Assembly: GCF_011745365.1 (NCBI RefSeq)
Contig: NW_024468909.1
Coordinates: 5,828,001 to 5,892,000, forward strand
DNA length: 64,000 nt
Direction of reading: 5' to 3'
Source of the DNA: Cryphonectria parasitica EP155
Lineage: Eukaryota; Ascomycota; Sordariomycetes; Diaporthales; Cryphonectriaceae
This document shows, in pieces, positions 23,270 to 34,206 of this stretch. A program made the position numbers and the translations under genes. Numbering within the stretch: position 1 is the stretch's first letter; the number at the start of each line of letters is the position of its first letter. A model generated the notes under the pieces. That model ran no database searches and was not told where the DNA came from. It was given only the letters and a program-made list of their open reading frames with translations.

Positions 23270-23545
23270 ATGGCGAATCTGATCCAAGACCACACTTCGA
23301 AACGGATCCATTTCGAAGGAGGAGAAGAAGGCTGGCTGGCGACCACGTGCTCTTTTTGTAACAAGGAGTTCGCCGCCCCAATCATCGTCATGTTAGTAGT
23401 CCTTCTCCAACCAAGTACCGTCTAAGTAGCTCCCTCCTCCAGTAGTGCGGCAGAGACTAGTTGTTTCCTGGCGTCTACGTATGGAGAGCTTGTCTCCAAC
23501 ACCCGAATGGACGGACATTACCTAAAGGGCGAGAGGCGAGGCTGA
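23270..23545 (+). CDS. Possible small two-exon gene, 74 residues
   Basis: Unrecognised. Exon 1 (23270-23391) starts with ATG and encodes a charged segment with a CSFCNKEF cysteine pair. A 51-base intron (23392-23442) has a GTTAGT donor and a strong pyrimidine-CAG acceptor. Exon 2 (23443-23545) continues in frame for 34 residues to TGA. Splicing removes the stop that would otherwise end the frame. The gene is divergent from the questin-oxidase-like gene, with only 99 bases between starts. It could be a real small protein, a fragment of a decayed gene, or chance: composition looks protein-like (balanced hydrophobic and charged residues), but there is no family match. Confidence 0.35.
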
Positions 23546-24570
23546 CTGCACATTTGTCAGATCTGCTTTGCCAGCAACGGAGTTTTGAGCCAACAACAGG
23601 GATTTTTCATGGGTTCAACAACCACACCGGCAATAGCCAGCCAGCCAGATTGAAACCAAATGACAACATTGTACGTAATCTGAGATGTGACAGAGATCAT
23701 ATGTATATGCCTTTGAGACAGAAAGAGTGTGCAAACTCTCTGCCACTCGGATCCGAGGGTGGACCGATGCCTCAATGGAGAACTGGAGGTTCCGAAGTGC
23801 GAGGTGGATTTTATCCTCGGGTTGCGTTACCGATTAATCACCATATTGGAAAATGAAAGTCTTGTTCATTGTATTGACATGTACGTATACATAGTAATAT
23901 CGTGTGGAAAGAGTAAGGAGGAGAGTCAAGCCGAAATCGATCCTCGGCGTCAAGGTTGAAACCTGCACATGTCAAAGTACTGACAATGAATTTCTTACTA
24001 TACCGCCTTCGCGTCAGTTGACATGACATGTCTCTGCCAACATGCTCCCTGTTCAGCGTTTAGAATTCATAGCGAGGTAAATGTCTCCCTCTTCCATCGC
24101 ACAAGCCAGCACACGAGACGTCGCAAGACGGTACAGCACTGCAGATGTGTTGCACCGGCCTAAATCTCAGGAATTGGCGGCCAGCAACAGATATCATTAT
24201 TCTACCACACGTTTGATAATGTTCGCCACGAGCCAAGTCTCGGCCCCCTACCCTCTTCCCGACCAAGGTCTGAAGCCAGCCGCAAAGCTTCACATGATCT
24301 TCCCGGAAAACACTTATTCTTCATTCGCCCCTGTTGTTTGCACCAGCAAAAAGAACGCCATATTCACCAATGGACATCCGATATCCCCGCATCCACCCCG
24401 TAAGGCAGTTCCTTTTTCTTGAACGAGTCGTCCCTTGCAAAAGACCGTATAAGTTGCGCCGCCGAACCTTATGTCATGCATTGTGGGATTTTATGATTCT
24501 TTCTTCTTGTCTTTTCATAATCCGTAGCCTCGCCCTAACCAAAAGACCAGGATGCTCTCATTTCTACTCT
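23546..24570. other. Intergenic, no supported gene
   Basis: About 1 kb. A plus ORF overlapping 23461-23856 and one at 24081-24422 have no family features; I treat both as chance. Confidence 0.45.
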
Positions 24571-27500
24571 TCACCGATCCTCGATGAGACCTTTGCTGGT
24601 TTCCTTGTCGTATCCGATGATCCTGGTGAGGTAGTAGAGCCTGTCACGCTTGTCAGCTTTCTTGTTCTCGTACGCAACCAATTTGTTCATCATGATGAGA
24701 TGGCGGGTACTACTCACTTCTCCAGGTAGATGTCCTGATCCTTGACATCCTCAAACTCCTGCTGGCACTCCATCCACGCTTTCGCCCGGTTCTTGGGTAT
24801 GGTCTTCTTGACGGTCAACTCAAACTTGCCCGTTACGGGTCTATGATCCGATACCCGGACCTCGTGCCTTCTGTAATCAACCTGCCGTATTCTGCCGTTG
24901 CCGCGGAATAGCAGGCGATCACACCAGGCCGGGCTGCGCTTCTTCTCGCTCGAGTCGTAGTTGTCTGTCCCCACGTCGTATTTGTAGGTCGGCGCAAAGG
25001 TGATGGGCATCTCCTCGAAGAAGCGTAGCTTGAAGTCGGGCTTGCGCCGCCGTGCAACGAGAAGCTGGTCTCTATCGAGTAGCTTGGCGAGGTTGCCCTG
25101 CTTCACGGCCATGACAACCGTATCGCGGCTCATGGTGTCGATGCGGTAGTTCAGATCTCCATTGAGGATGACGAGCTCGTGGTCGAGGATCATGGAGCCA
25201 TCGCCGCCGCCTGCGAAACTGTCGATGCAGATGTTGGGATCCCGCTCCGGTGGCATCAAGTTGGCTTCGAGGATGGCAGTAATGTCGTTGTTGCGGCTCT
25301 GTGCCTGAGTTTGGCCCGCTGCCAGATGACAGTTGAAAAAGCAGAGCGAGGTGTCGTCAACCAGGAAGCGCACAATGATCCCGCCCTTGTTCCCGTGCAG
25401 GCCTCCCATGCCTCGTTTGACCTCGGCCGTGCTGAGCTGAGTGATCCGATCCCTCACGTCGGCTTTGACGAAGATGCAGGTGAAGAGACCGACCATGTGG
25501 ATCGTCTGCAGGAGGTGGTAAAGAGTGCCAGGTATGTAGTCGTCCAAGCTCCTGATCAAGAAGTCCCTCCAATCTCTGTACTGGTGACTCATGCGCTCCT
25601 GGTCTGACTCTTTCTTCTTGGATCGCAAAAACCGCTTTGCCGTGGCGGTCTTGTCCTCCAGATCGACCAGCTCCTGGAAGCCAAATATCAATATATCTGG
25701 AGAATCACTGTTCTGCAACAGATTCTGTATGAAGACAGAGTCCGCATCCGAATATCTTAGACTGTTCGGCGTCGATGCGCCAGCATTCCATGTCATGATC
25801 ATGGCCTTGAGGGTGTCGAATTGACAGTACTGGACGTCTTTCGCCTTCATCCGCTCTTCCAGCCAGTCTTCTTGAAGCATGCCGTCCCACACCCTGATCG
25901 TGTTGTCGGCGCCCAGAGAGAGCACTTGGTGGCGGCCTGATTGGTAGCAGCCTGATCGGTCGGCAATGATCTTGATGATCGGATTGTCGTGTGCCTGCCA
26001 CTCCTTCTTCACAACCCACGGGCTTTGAGTGGCATCGTAGACGTACATCCTGCCGTTGCTGGATCCCGCCCATATGCTGCCGCAAGACCCTTGCAGCGAG
26101 TTGATTTTGAAGGTACTGATGTTGAGCAGTTCCAAGCAGGTGTAGTCTGTCCTTGAATATACACTGACCTTGCCGTCACTGTGGCCAAAAAACACTTTGT
26201 CAGGTGCTGATGGCAGGAGACAGCCCGAGGTTATCTCGCCAGCACTCTCCTGGTATAGGGATCGGAGCAGCACCTGAAATGGAGCCTTGCCGTCAAGAGT
26301 CGGGAAAAAGACGCGAACCTCTTTCCCAGTTGCGTGCCATAAGTGATCACCAACAACCATTGAGAATGAGTGCCCTTTGGGAACCCGGAAGGACTGATCT
26401 GGGCGGTCCGTCATGTCGGGTACATGGTCGTCCTTTGCTGCCCAGATATGTAGAGTTCCAGCATCGTCCAGTGTCCATATCTCGTTGAAGTGTCGGTAAA
26501 TCTTGATAATTTCGTTGTGAACATGTGCTCCGGGTCGTGTTGCGACAACCCCTGAGGTCTCGATATCCACCTCTAGCAAGTCGCCGTTGTTATTGCCTAT
26601 CCATAATCTCTTGCCCTCCTCGTCCACATTCGCTCCGGGCTTGAAAGCCACAGCAGTTGCCTTCAGCCCTTCTCCGTGCGCAAGACTCATGAGCAGCTCG
26701 CCGTCCCTCAAGCTCCAGACCCTGGTCAGATGACCTGAGGCACAGACCCGATCGCCGCTCACATCGAAGTTTCGTGGATCTGACTTGGTTATGATCTCAT
26801 GCTGCCCGTGTTTGATATAGGGAGGTCTCCGGTTCACATTCGAGGCGTCTGGGTAGCCTATGTTGACCGCGCCAGCTGATTCTGCATGCCTGGCGGGCAC
26901 AACCGCACCAGCATCTCCATGCGGCTCGCTAGGAGGCGCAGAGGCTGTTGCTGCCGGTCTTGCCTCTTTCCACGCCGCGTTTTTATGGGAGACGGTATTT
27001 GACCTGCCCTGTATTGGCCTGCTTGGGGATGGATTTCTTTGGATAGGTGTAGAGACCGTTCGCTTCTGGTTTGGCGTAAGCGGTGGTATCGTTATTGCGG
27101 CGGGCGTTGAGGCACCTGGTCTTGGGGGCCTTGGCGGAGGTATCTTCGCAAAGGGTGCAGATGACTTGTCGGATATGGTGCTCAGTGGCCTGGCTGGTAG
27201 AGTCGGCTGCTGTATCTCCCCAGTAATGTTTGGTGTAAGTTGTCCTTTGGCAGACCCATTCATCTCGGCCTCCTTTTCTCTCCGTCTACCTGCAGTCGCG
27301 GGATGCTGCGGCGGCGGCGCGGTGAAACCAATCTGGAGCGTTCTGGCCTTAGGCACTGGGTCCTTTAATGGTCCTGGTCTCTTGGGCAACGCCGGCGGTG
27401 ACTCCTCGCCCATACTTGCAGAACCGCTGCTGGGAGGGCTGCTGAAAGGGGAGACCCTATCCGAGAGATTTGCTCTTGCGACGTCCACGGTCCCATCTGC

Positions 27501-28207
27501 CATCCATGACCTTCTATTCGTGCCAGGGCCGTCCAAGCTGGAGCGAGGGCCGTCCTCCCGCTGTCGTCGCAGTTCTGCCGACCTTCGAGGAGGAGGAGGC
27601 GACGGAGGCTTAAAGGCTGGCTTGGCAGCTGGGGACCTGCCACGATCTGAACCCGATGGACGAGTCGGGATCTTGAACTGCTTCCCAGGGCTCGGGGATA
27701 TTGCCGGCTTGATGACATCGTCTGGGTTCAAGAGATTCTCGTCGTTTGTGGGGAAGGCGGGGGACGGGGCCTTGGGCGGTGAGAGCGGAGGCTCGACGTT
27801 GAGTTCAGGAGCCTCGAGTTTCGGTCGAGGTGTCAGTGGTGGAGGAGGAAAGGCGCTGCGCGCTGGGGAGCGCTGCGACAGGCCAATCTCCTTGGGAGCG
27901 GGAGGCGCGAGGCCGGGCCTCTTTGGGATCGGCGGTGCCTCCTTCGTGGTCGCGGCAAGCAGAGAGTCTCGAGAAGGAGGGTTTGGGGACGTGTTTCGAC
28001 TTGACGGCTGCGTGTGTTGCGAGGGCTGGGCTGGCTGGGCTGGCTGTGGCTGGTCCTTGCCCATGTTCTCGAAATGCGACAGGAGGGAGGAAACGGGTTT
28101 CTGCTGTTGGCGTCAGTGAATTTGCAGACAGTTGAGTTCCTTCATGTGTGGGCAGGACATACGATAGAAGAGCCATCAGGCCCTCCCTCACCTTTGGGAG
28201 TTGCCAT
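24571..28207 (-). CDS. WD40-inositol polyphosphate 5-phosphatase
   Basis: Three exons: 28207-28163, 28100-24718 and 24640-24571, giving 1165 residues. The first 400 residues are Pro/Ser-rich and disordered, after a conserved-looking opening (PVSSLLSHFENM) created by joining exons 1 and 2. A WD40-like propeller follows (about 420-740; VWSLRDGELLMSLAHG, RVWDGMLQEDW). The C-terminal domain is an Mg-dependent 5-phosphatase of the exonuclease-endonuclease-phosphatase fold, with NCHLAAG, NGDLNYRID, PAWCDRLLF and SDHRPV intact. Proteins of this class remove the 5-phosphate of PI(4,5)P2 or PI(3,4,5)P3. The propeller-phosphatase order resembles plant FRA3-type 5PTases. The exon 2 frame appears to end at TGA (24714), but a GTGAGT donor at 24717 and a GACAG acceptor at 24641 add 22 residues (LYYLTRIIGYDKETS and on) that look conserved. 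Confidence 0.88.
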
Positions 28208-29768
28208 GGCTTGGTGTTGATGTCGTCGTCGTCGTGGTTGTCAGTAGCTGAGGAGGAACACCCAGTGAGGCAATGGTGGGGATTGGGCTGCTGCAGGACC
28301 CATCACTCCCAACAGGAGCGGTGACCCGTGGTTGGCATGTGGCTCCGCCAGGACCAGATAGTAAGTAGTGAGTGACGATTGTATGTCGTGGTGTCACAGT
28401 GAAGAAAAAGCGAGCATTGAAAAAGAAAAGAAAATAAGGGGGTGCCAGCTCGGAGCAGGTCACCCAGTTTGCTCAGCAGTATTAAGGAAAGAAAGAAGGC
28501 TCAGGCCTACAGAAGGTTGGGAGTATAGGAGGAAGGTAATCTTTGTTGGGTATAAACTACGATGGCCTCTTCTGAACGCGCAGTGGTGCAGTGTAGTGCA
28601 GTGCAGTGCAGGTGGCCTGGTCCACATTTCATAGGTACAGTACAGGCGCTGCTGGTATGAACTGGGCTGTGCTGTCTCTGATTGCGTCACAGGCTCTCCA
28701 TCACAGGGCTAGAGCTGCTTATTTCTCCGGGGTGGAATCACTTTCTATTTAAGGACTTTGCAACCAAAACAATTGTGCTTTTGTAGAATTGCAGAGCCTC
28801 CCAACTGCAGAAATAAAATGTAAAAGAGCAAAGTCAATACTTTGCCAGGAACTATCATGGTATCAAGTCAAGGCAAATGAATGCTACGGATGATCTTCTG
28901 CCTGTGTATAGCATGCCTCGTGTAAGTACCCAAGACACAACAAGTCTCTGCCGCCATTCCCGTCTCACGTCCATCTTCTAAGCTTAGGCCACTCACTGGC
29001 TGGTGTGTGCCACGCTGGAAGCCTTGGCAAAAGGCTATTTACACTTGCAGTACTAGGTAATACAGTACACTCTGACACTACCTGCCTCAATGAGCTGATA
29101 ATATTAGTCTCTTTGTCATCTTTGTATGTTTGAGAGTTGGGAAACGTTCCTACAAACTGTTGTTAGAATAGAATAAGGTTGGCTTGGCAATGGCAAGGGT
29201 GTGCTTTTCACAGAAACTGCATTCCCATCTGATCATTAATTTCAACTAGCGGAATTTCTGGAAATTGCCTTGATGCATTTAGAAGGCGGTCAATGTTATC
29301 TGATACAGCTGAAGCATACTGTACATAGTACGTACTGATATGAGAACCGAAGATGCTCCATCAGAGACGGCCTGGCAAATGGCAGCCAGTAGAGGATCAG
29401 AAATACATGGGACGTTTACAGCTATGGGAATGCATGACGAGACAGACACTTCTTGGTACCAAGTAACGCACAGTCTGTTCCTGACCTTCGGATAAGAGAT
29501 TGGGGGGCAGGCAATGCGGGAAGGTGGGGCGGGGAATTTTTAGCCATGACACCTCTGCGCTAGTAAAGAGCTCCAAATTCCCGCGCCGACAGAAAGTACT
29601 CAGCAATCTCCAGCTTTACACCTAAAAAGGACGTCACTTGGGCATACAGACAACCTCATATCATCTCCAGTTCAGGGCTATTGACGCCATCTCCATTCTC
29701 TGCAGGTACCTCATATTTGATTATCTCCTTATTGTTGCCGATCAGCTCAACATATCCTTACGGCCAAA
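28208..29768. other. Upstream region of the 5-phosphatase gene, no gene seen
   Basis: 1.56 kb. Pyrimidine-rich sense leader close to the gene, then AT-richer DNA without coding evidence. ORFs here are under 90 codons. Confidence 0.5.
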
Positions 29769-30360
29769 ATGAACACAGTGGGTTTCCCAGAGCCATTTCC
29801 AGGTCGTACGATCCCTTTCATCCATCTTGTACTGACGCCAACTCCCGGATAGGTCAAATCTTTCTGGTGCGCAAGATCCTTGAGCAAGGTGATGGAAACG
29901 ATCCATAGCTGACAGATACCGCCTTTAGGCTGGGCTGGGGCTCTCTCTGCGTTGGTAAGAAGACTGTCCGATCATAATCACATCGACAGCCTCATCTAAC
30001 AGGATATCCTCCGTAGCTGGAGCTGGCGCATATGTCGTCGCCAAGCGAAGCATCAATGCCGATCGACAGGCCCGCCTTGAGGAGCAGCGGAAGAAGAAGA
30101 GCATGATCGAGTCGCTCGAGTATGGCAGCGATGTACCGTCCAAGCCTGGCTCCTCATCCACAATGGGAGGTAGTGTAGGCCCGCGGAACGGGGGCGAACC
30201 GAACATGGACCCCGTAGGATCACCGAGTAGGGAACAGTGTGAACCCGCTCCGACGAGACATGCACCGACTACAGAGAAGGAGCGTGTTCTGGAGAAGAGC
30301 AAATATGAGAGCTCAACACCATTCCGAAGCAAGAAGGGCGATCGATTCTCAGATATGTAA
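29769..30360 (+). CDS. Small single-pass membrane protein, probably mitochondrial
   Basis: Proposed exons 29769-29828, 29929-29954 and 30003-30360, about 147 residues. Exon 1 gives MNTVGFPEPFPGRTIPF; a 26-base exon 2 and the start of exon 3 complete a hydrophobic segment ending in GAGAYVVAKRS, followed by a basic amphipathic helix (ADRQARLEEQRKKK). The rest is a Ser/Pro-rich linker and a conserved-looking KYESSTPFRSKKGDRFS. It resembles small fungal single-anchor proteins (possibly DUF4748-like), but I am not certain of the family. Exon 3 coding is convincing; exons 1 and 2 rest on splice signals only. The 3' end is unsettled: the TAA overlaps a GTAAGG donor at 30357, and splicing to the acceptor at 30406 would end the protein at 30425. 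Confidence 0.55.
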
Positions 30361-30804
30361 GGACTGGGCTCAGCCGCCGCTTTCCACCATGGTAGCTTCT
30401 GCTTAGGAGAGAATCAGAAGCTTAAGTGGGCAGTCCCTGAGGTTAAGAAATGCACAGAAGGGGCACATGCCGATCGTGAAGTACTCGAGGAATATGGCTG
30501 GTCAGTGAGGGACATGCTGAAGTCGTGGGGCAGGCAAAAAGATGCTGGCTTGGGAGGCCAACTGAGCCATCTGCGCAATGAGTGCGCATGTACAATAATT
30601 TTCAGGTATGCCAGAGAGAATGATCATATGGCTTTCACCTTCTCCCCTCACCATACACAATTGAAAGGAGACCCTTATCCCAGACGCGAATGTATAAGTG
30701 TCGCTACGCAAGGAAGAAGGTATAGCTAACTAGATACCGGTTTTGGAAAGCCTGACACCGTGTATAAGGAGCTTGAAGAGCAAATTCCCGAACCTTCATG
30801 GTAA
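30361..30804 (+). other. Unexplained coding-like sequence in frame after a stop
   Basis: The frame of the preceding gene stays open for 122 codons after its TAA (30361-30726). It reads protein-like (for example LKWAVPEVKKC, DREVLEEYGWSVRDMLKSWG). Removing a candidate intron 30590-30733 (donor GTACAA, branch GCTAACT, acceptor TAG) joins it to a second protein-like stretch ending PDTVYKELEEQIPEPSW and TAA at 30802. It may be the 3' part of the upstream gene, a separate gene whose first exon I cannot find, or a decayed gene. Confidence 0.4.
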
Positions 30805-31265
30805 ATCAGTCTGGGCGAAGGCCTGCGAAGTCAAAGGAAGATAATAAAGACGGGTAAAGCAGAGAGAAATTGAGAAGGGAACAGTCATTCATTGTTGGAA
30901 CGGTCCCTCATGGATGGTGTGTAGCGGAAGCCTTACCGTCAGAAGGGTGTCAAAGGTGCCGACCGGCCGGGTCTAGTGCGCGGCCCCACCCGGTCTAGAA
31001 TTTAGGCCATCCCCAGACCCCTGGAATCTTTTTGCTTCAGCTCCCTTGTCGTGTTAGCTCTCTCAAGCCAAGTCAAGTTTTGAGAAAGTAAAGTCTCTTT
31101 TACATCTTCCCTATTTCTCCAATACTCTCTTTCTTTTCCTCTCGCGAGGCACTTCCTCCGCACTCATGACAACCTCACGTGCCTAAGTACCCTCTGTACC
31201 CCTCCTCCTTCCTGGGCAAAAGAGGCACACGCAGCCGCTCATTACCCCTCGAAGTCTCACCCATC
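30805..31265. other. Promoter/leader of the CID gene
   Basis: 461 bases. CT-rich leader from about 31080 to the start. Near 30967 and 30990 are two similar CCGG(G)TCTAG elements. Confidence 0.4.
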
Positions 31266-33283
31266 ATGGCTGCCGCGCAGCTCACAATCGCAAAGGCCAG
31301 CCTCCTCGCGTCTCTCCTCAAGCCCGATGCCGATGCCGACTTGGCCCCGTGCCCGCGCGAAGAAATCGAGCAGCTGCACGGCCTTCTTAGCGCCGCGGCC
31401 GCGCGGTGCTCACCAGCCAACGTTCAGGTTTGGAACACCACCACCGCTGCTCCAATGCCGCACCATCTCTGTTCTCCAGGAGATCTAAACATGTGCTTAT
31501 ATTCTTCTCTCGCCCGCTACAGAAGTGCAAGCAATGGATGCTGAAACATCTGGCCCGGTCGCCCGCAAGGACAGTAGCCCTGGGCAAGTATCTGCTCGCC
31601 CTTGCCAACACACAGCAGCAGCAGCAACAGCAACAACAGTCTGGCGGTAACGTCAAGAATGGAACCGCACCTAAGCCGTCCGCGAAGAGGAGGAGGTTGC
31701 ATTTCCTGTACATCCTGAACGATGTCTTCTTCCATGTCAAGAACCGCACACAAGACCGAAGCTTCCTCGATGAGCTCGCGCCGCTCCTCCCAGCCCTTTT
31801 CAAGAGTGCTGCGGCATTCACCAATGTTCCCAAGCACGAGAAGAAGCTACTCGACCTGATCCAACTGTGGCAACAGCAAGAATATTTCCCAGACCCGCTC
31901 GTCGATCAACTGCGCGCAGCAGTCGCAGAAGGACCCAAGTCCACAAAATCGGAGCCAGGCGGTGGGGATGTCGCACAAAAGACAACGACGGTCTCGTCAG
32001 CATCCAGACGAGATGCGCCTTATATCCTCCCCTCCATGCACGGCGACCCCTCCGCGCCGTGGTATGACCTTCCCGCCGCAAATTGGCTCCCCCTCATCGA
32101 ACCGAACTCGACACGACCCATGAACCCCTCCATGATAAAGCCGCTACAGCTTGCCAGCGGGCCTGCCGACAAGAACCTTGTCGAAGCCGTGAAGAAGCTG
32201 CTAGGCGATGTGGACAAGATTTACTCCAAGGACGTCCGGCTTGATGGAGACGCCTCGGTGGTGGATATCAGTCAGATGGGCGAGATCATTGAACGGGATG
32301 AGATGGGTGATATTGTCGGTAGTGAGACGTACTACGGCTGGTCAAGAGCTTTCTGTGAGAAGATGAAGGCGAGGCGGAAGAATGGCGATGCAATGGACAT
32401 TGATGACGACGACAGAGGGCGGAGGGGCTCATCACGCTCAGCCAGCCACAGTCGATCTCCCAGTCCTGGTCGAGATAGAGGTCGTTTGTCGAGCAGGAGC
32501 TCATCTCTACCAGTCCACAAACGACGTCGAATCTCGGACTCGCGGAGTCGAAGCCCGAGCGGGGACCAAAGTCGAAGCCGATCGAAGAGAAGGGACGCCA
32601 GCTGGAGTAGATCCCGTAGCAGACGGAGGCCCCACAGCCATCGACGCTCTCCCAGCCACTCCCCTCAGTCTCAATCTCGATCCCGCTCCCCACCACGGCG
32701 AGGACAGGATGACAGATCTCGCTCACGCAATTCGTACTCACCGCCCCAAGCACTTGGTTCCTCTGCGAACAACACGCCAAACAACTTTCAACCACCAATC
32801 TTCATCCCAACAAACCCGCCACACCAACAATTTCATCATCCGCCACCCGGCCCTCCCAACTTCCTCGCCGCACCTCACTTCCCACCAAACGCCGGCGGCT
32901 TGCCCCCTCCGCCTCAGCCCAACTTCGACCCTTGGAATGCGCCGCCGCCGCCGCCGCCACCCCCTCCACATTATCAAGGCCAGTGGCCTCCTCCCCCGCC
33001 GTACGGCATACCGCCTGCCGGGCCTGGTCTGCCACAGCCTGCAGCTCAAGGCTGGTTTCCGCCCAATAACGCTGGGATCGCGCCTCCGATGCCGCCAGTG
33101 CCTCAGCAAGGGGGATGGGCCGGCGGCTGGGCTCCGCCACCCCCACCACCGCCTGGACCACCACCTCATCAGCAGCAGCAGCAGCAGCAAAGTGGTGGAT
33201 ATGGCTATGGTGGTCGAGGCGGAGGAGGGGGAAATGGCGGGTATCGAGGCAGAGGCGGGTATAACAGGGGCCGAGACTGGTGA
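31266..33283 (+). CDS. CID-domain, RS- and proline-rich RNA-processing protein
   Basis: Two exons, 31266-31427 and 31523-33283, encode 640 residues. Residues 1 to about 150 form a CID (CTD-interacting) domain of the CHERP/SCAF type: KCKQWMLKHL, RLHFLYILNDVFFHV and FTNVPKHEKKLLDLIQLW are typical helices. The domain is interrupted by a nine-glutamine run. After a Pro/Leu segment (APWYDLPAANWLPLI) come an RS-rich region (about 340-450), a Pro/Asn-rich region with PPPPP runs, and a C-terminal Gly/Arg tail (GYGGRGGGGGNGGYRGRGG). CID proteins bind the phosphorylated RNA polymerase II tail, and RS/RGG regions bind RNA or splicing factors, so a role in co-transcriptional mRNA processing is inferred. 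The ATG at 31266 is the first that opens the CID. Confidence 0.85.
31612..31639 (+). repeat. CAG/CAA tract inside the CID domain
   Basis: Encodes nine glutamines in frame. A second CAG run near 33170-33190 encodes seven more by the C-terminal Gly-rich tail. Confidence 0.9.
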
Positions 33284-34206
33284 ATTACTGAAGGGAAGCT
33301 TAAAACACTTGAAGATGACTGGACCATGTGGGTTGGGTCACGAGTGAGCCGGGGTGATGTGTCCCCTCATTCATAGCCGCATTCAATAAGCCTTGCGTGG
33401 CTGTAAATTAGAAAATCTAGCAGTTGTATGACTTGACTCGAAGAGAATAATCGGAGACAATCGAGTACAAACGACGTCGCATGGAAAGAGCAATTCTGTA
33501 AATAATACCAACGTTGTGAGACCATGATTTTGTGTGTGTATGTGTGTCTCTCTCTGCCTCCCACCTAGAAGAAGACCATCGAGTACGCCGTCTTTTGCCC
33601 TAGACTCTGACGGGTTTCAGGATAATCGGTCGTTGAATAAGAAAAGAATCTGTACAATAAAAGAGGATTCCCTCCTGCTCCAGCTTGACTCATCGTTCCC
33701 TTAAAAGACCGATCCTAATCCTCCTCCATGGGTTAGAGAGGAGAAGCCTTCCATGAAATCCGCCTTTGGTTGCCTCCCTTCTTTTATAAAGGTCGCCCCG
33801 TATTCCATGTCAACTCTCCTGGCCGTCCATCTTCATAAGAACCATACCTAGGCTTCCTTGCAAGAAAGCAATCGGAGTAAAACCTCAACTTAAACGAACA
33901 ACGCTCGCTATGGTAAGACGCATTCAGCGATTGTCGAGCCCGGCCAGCAACAGAGGCCATGCATGCTGGAATGATGGTCACCACACTACTCATCCCCTTT
34001 CACACCAGTCCCCATTCCCAAACTCCGTCTGTGCGCAAACACACTCTCCCGCGAAGGCAGATCGAGTCAACATAGTGGCTCAAGCCTCTGCGCTTATCGC
34101 AAGAGGCCAGTGTCTATTTCCCCAATGACAATCTGGCGAGCCTCCGGAAGTTCACCTGTTGTAGTCTCTGTTCTGGCTAGATAGCAATTGGAGAAGCACG
34201 GAATTA
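33284..34206. other. Convergent 3' region
   Basis: 923 bases between the ends of the CID and B56 genes. Contains a GT/CT-rich spot (33530-33557). No gene seen. Confidence 0.5.

Noticed and set aside
26860..28119. 419-codon plus-strand ORF rich in Gly
   Set aside because: Antisense to the Pro-rich part of the 5-phosphatase gene; Gly codons mirror Pro codons.
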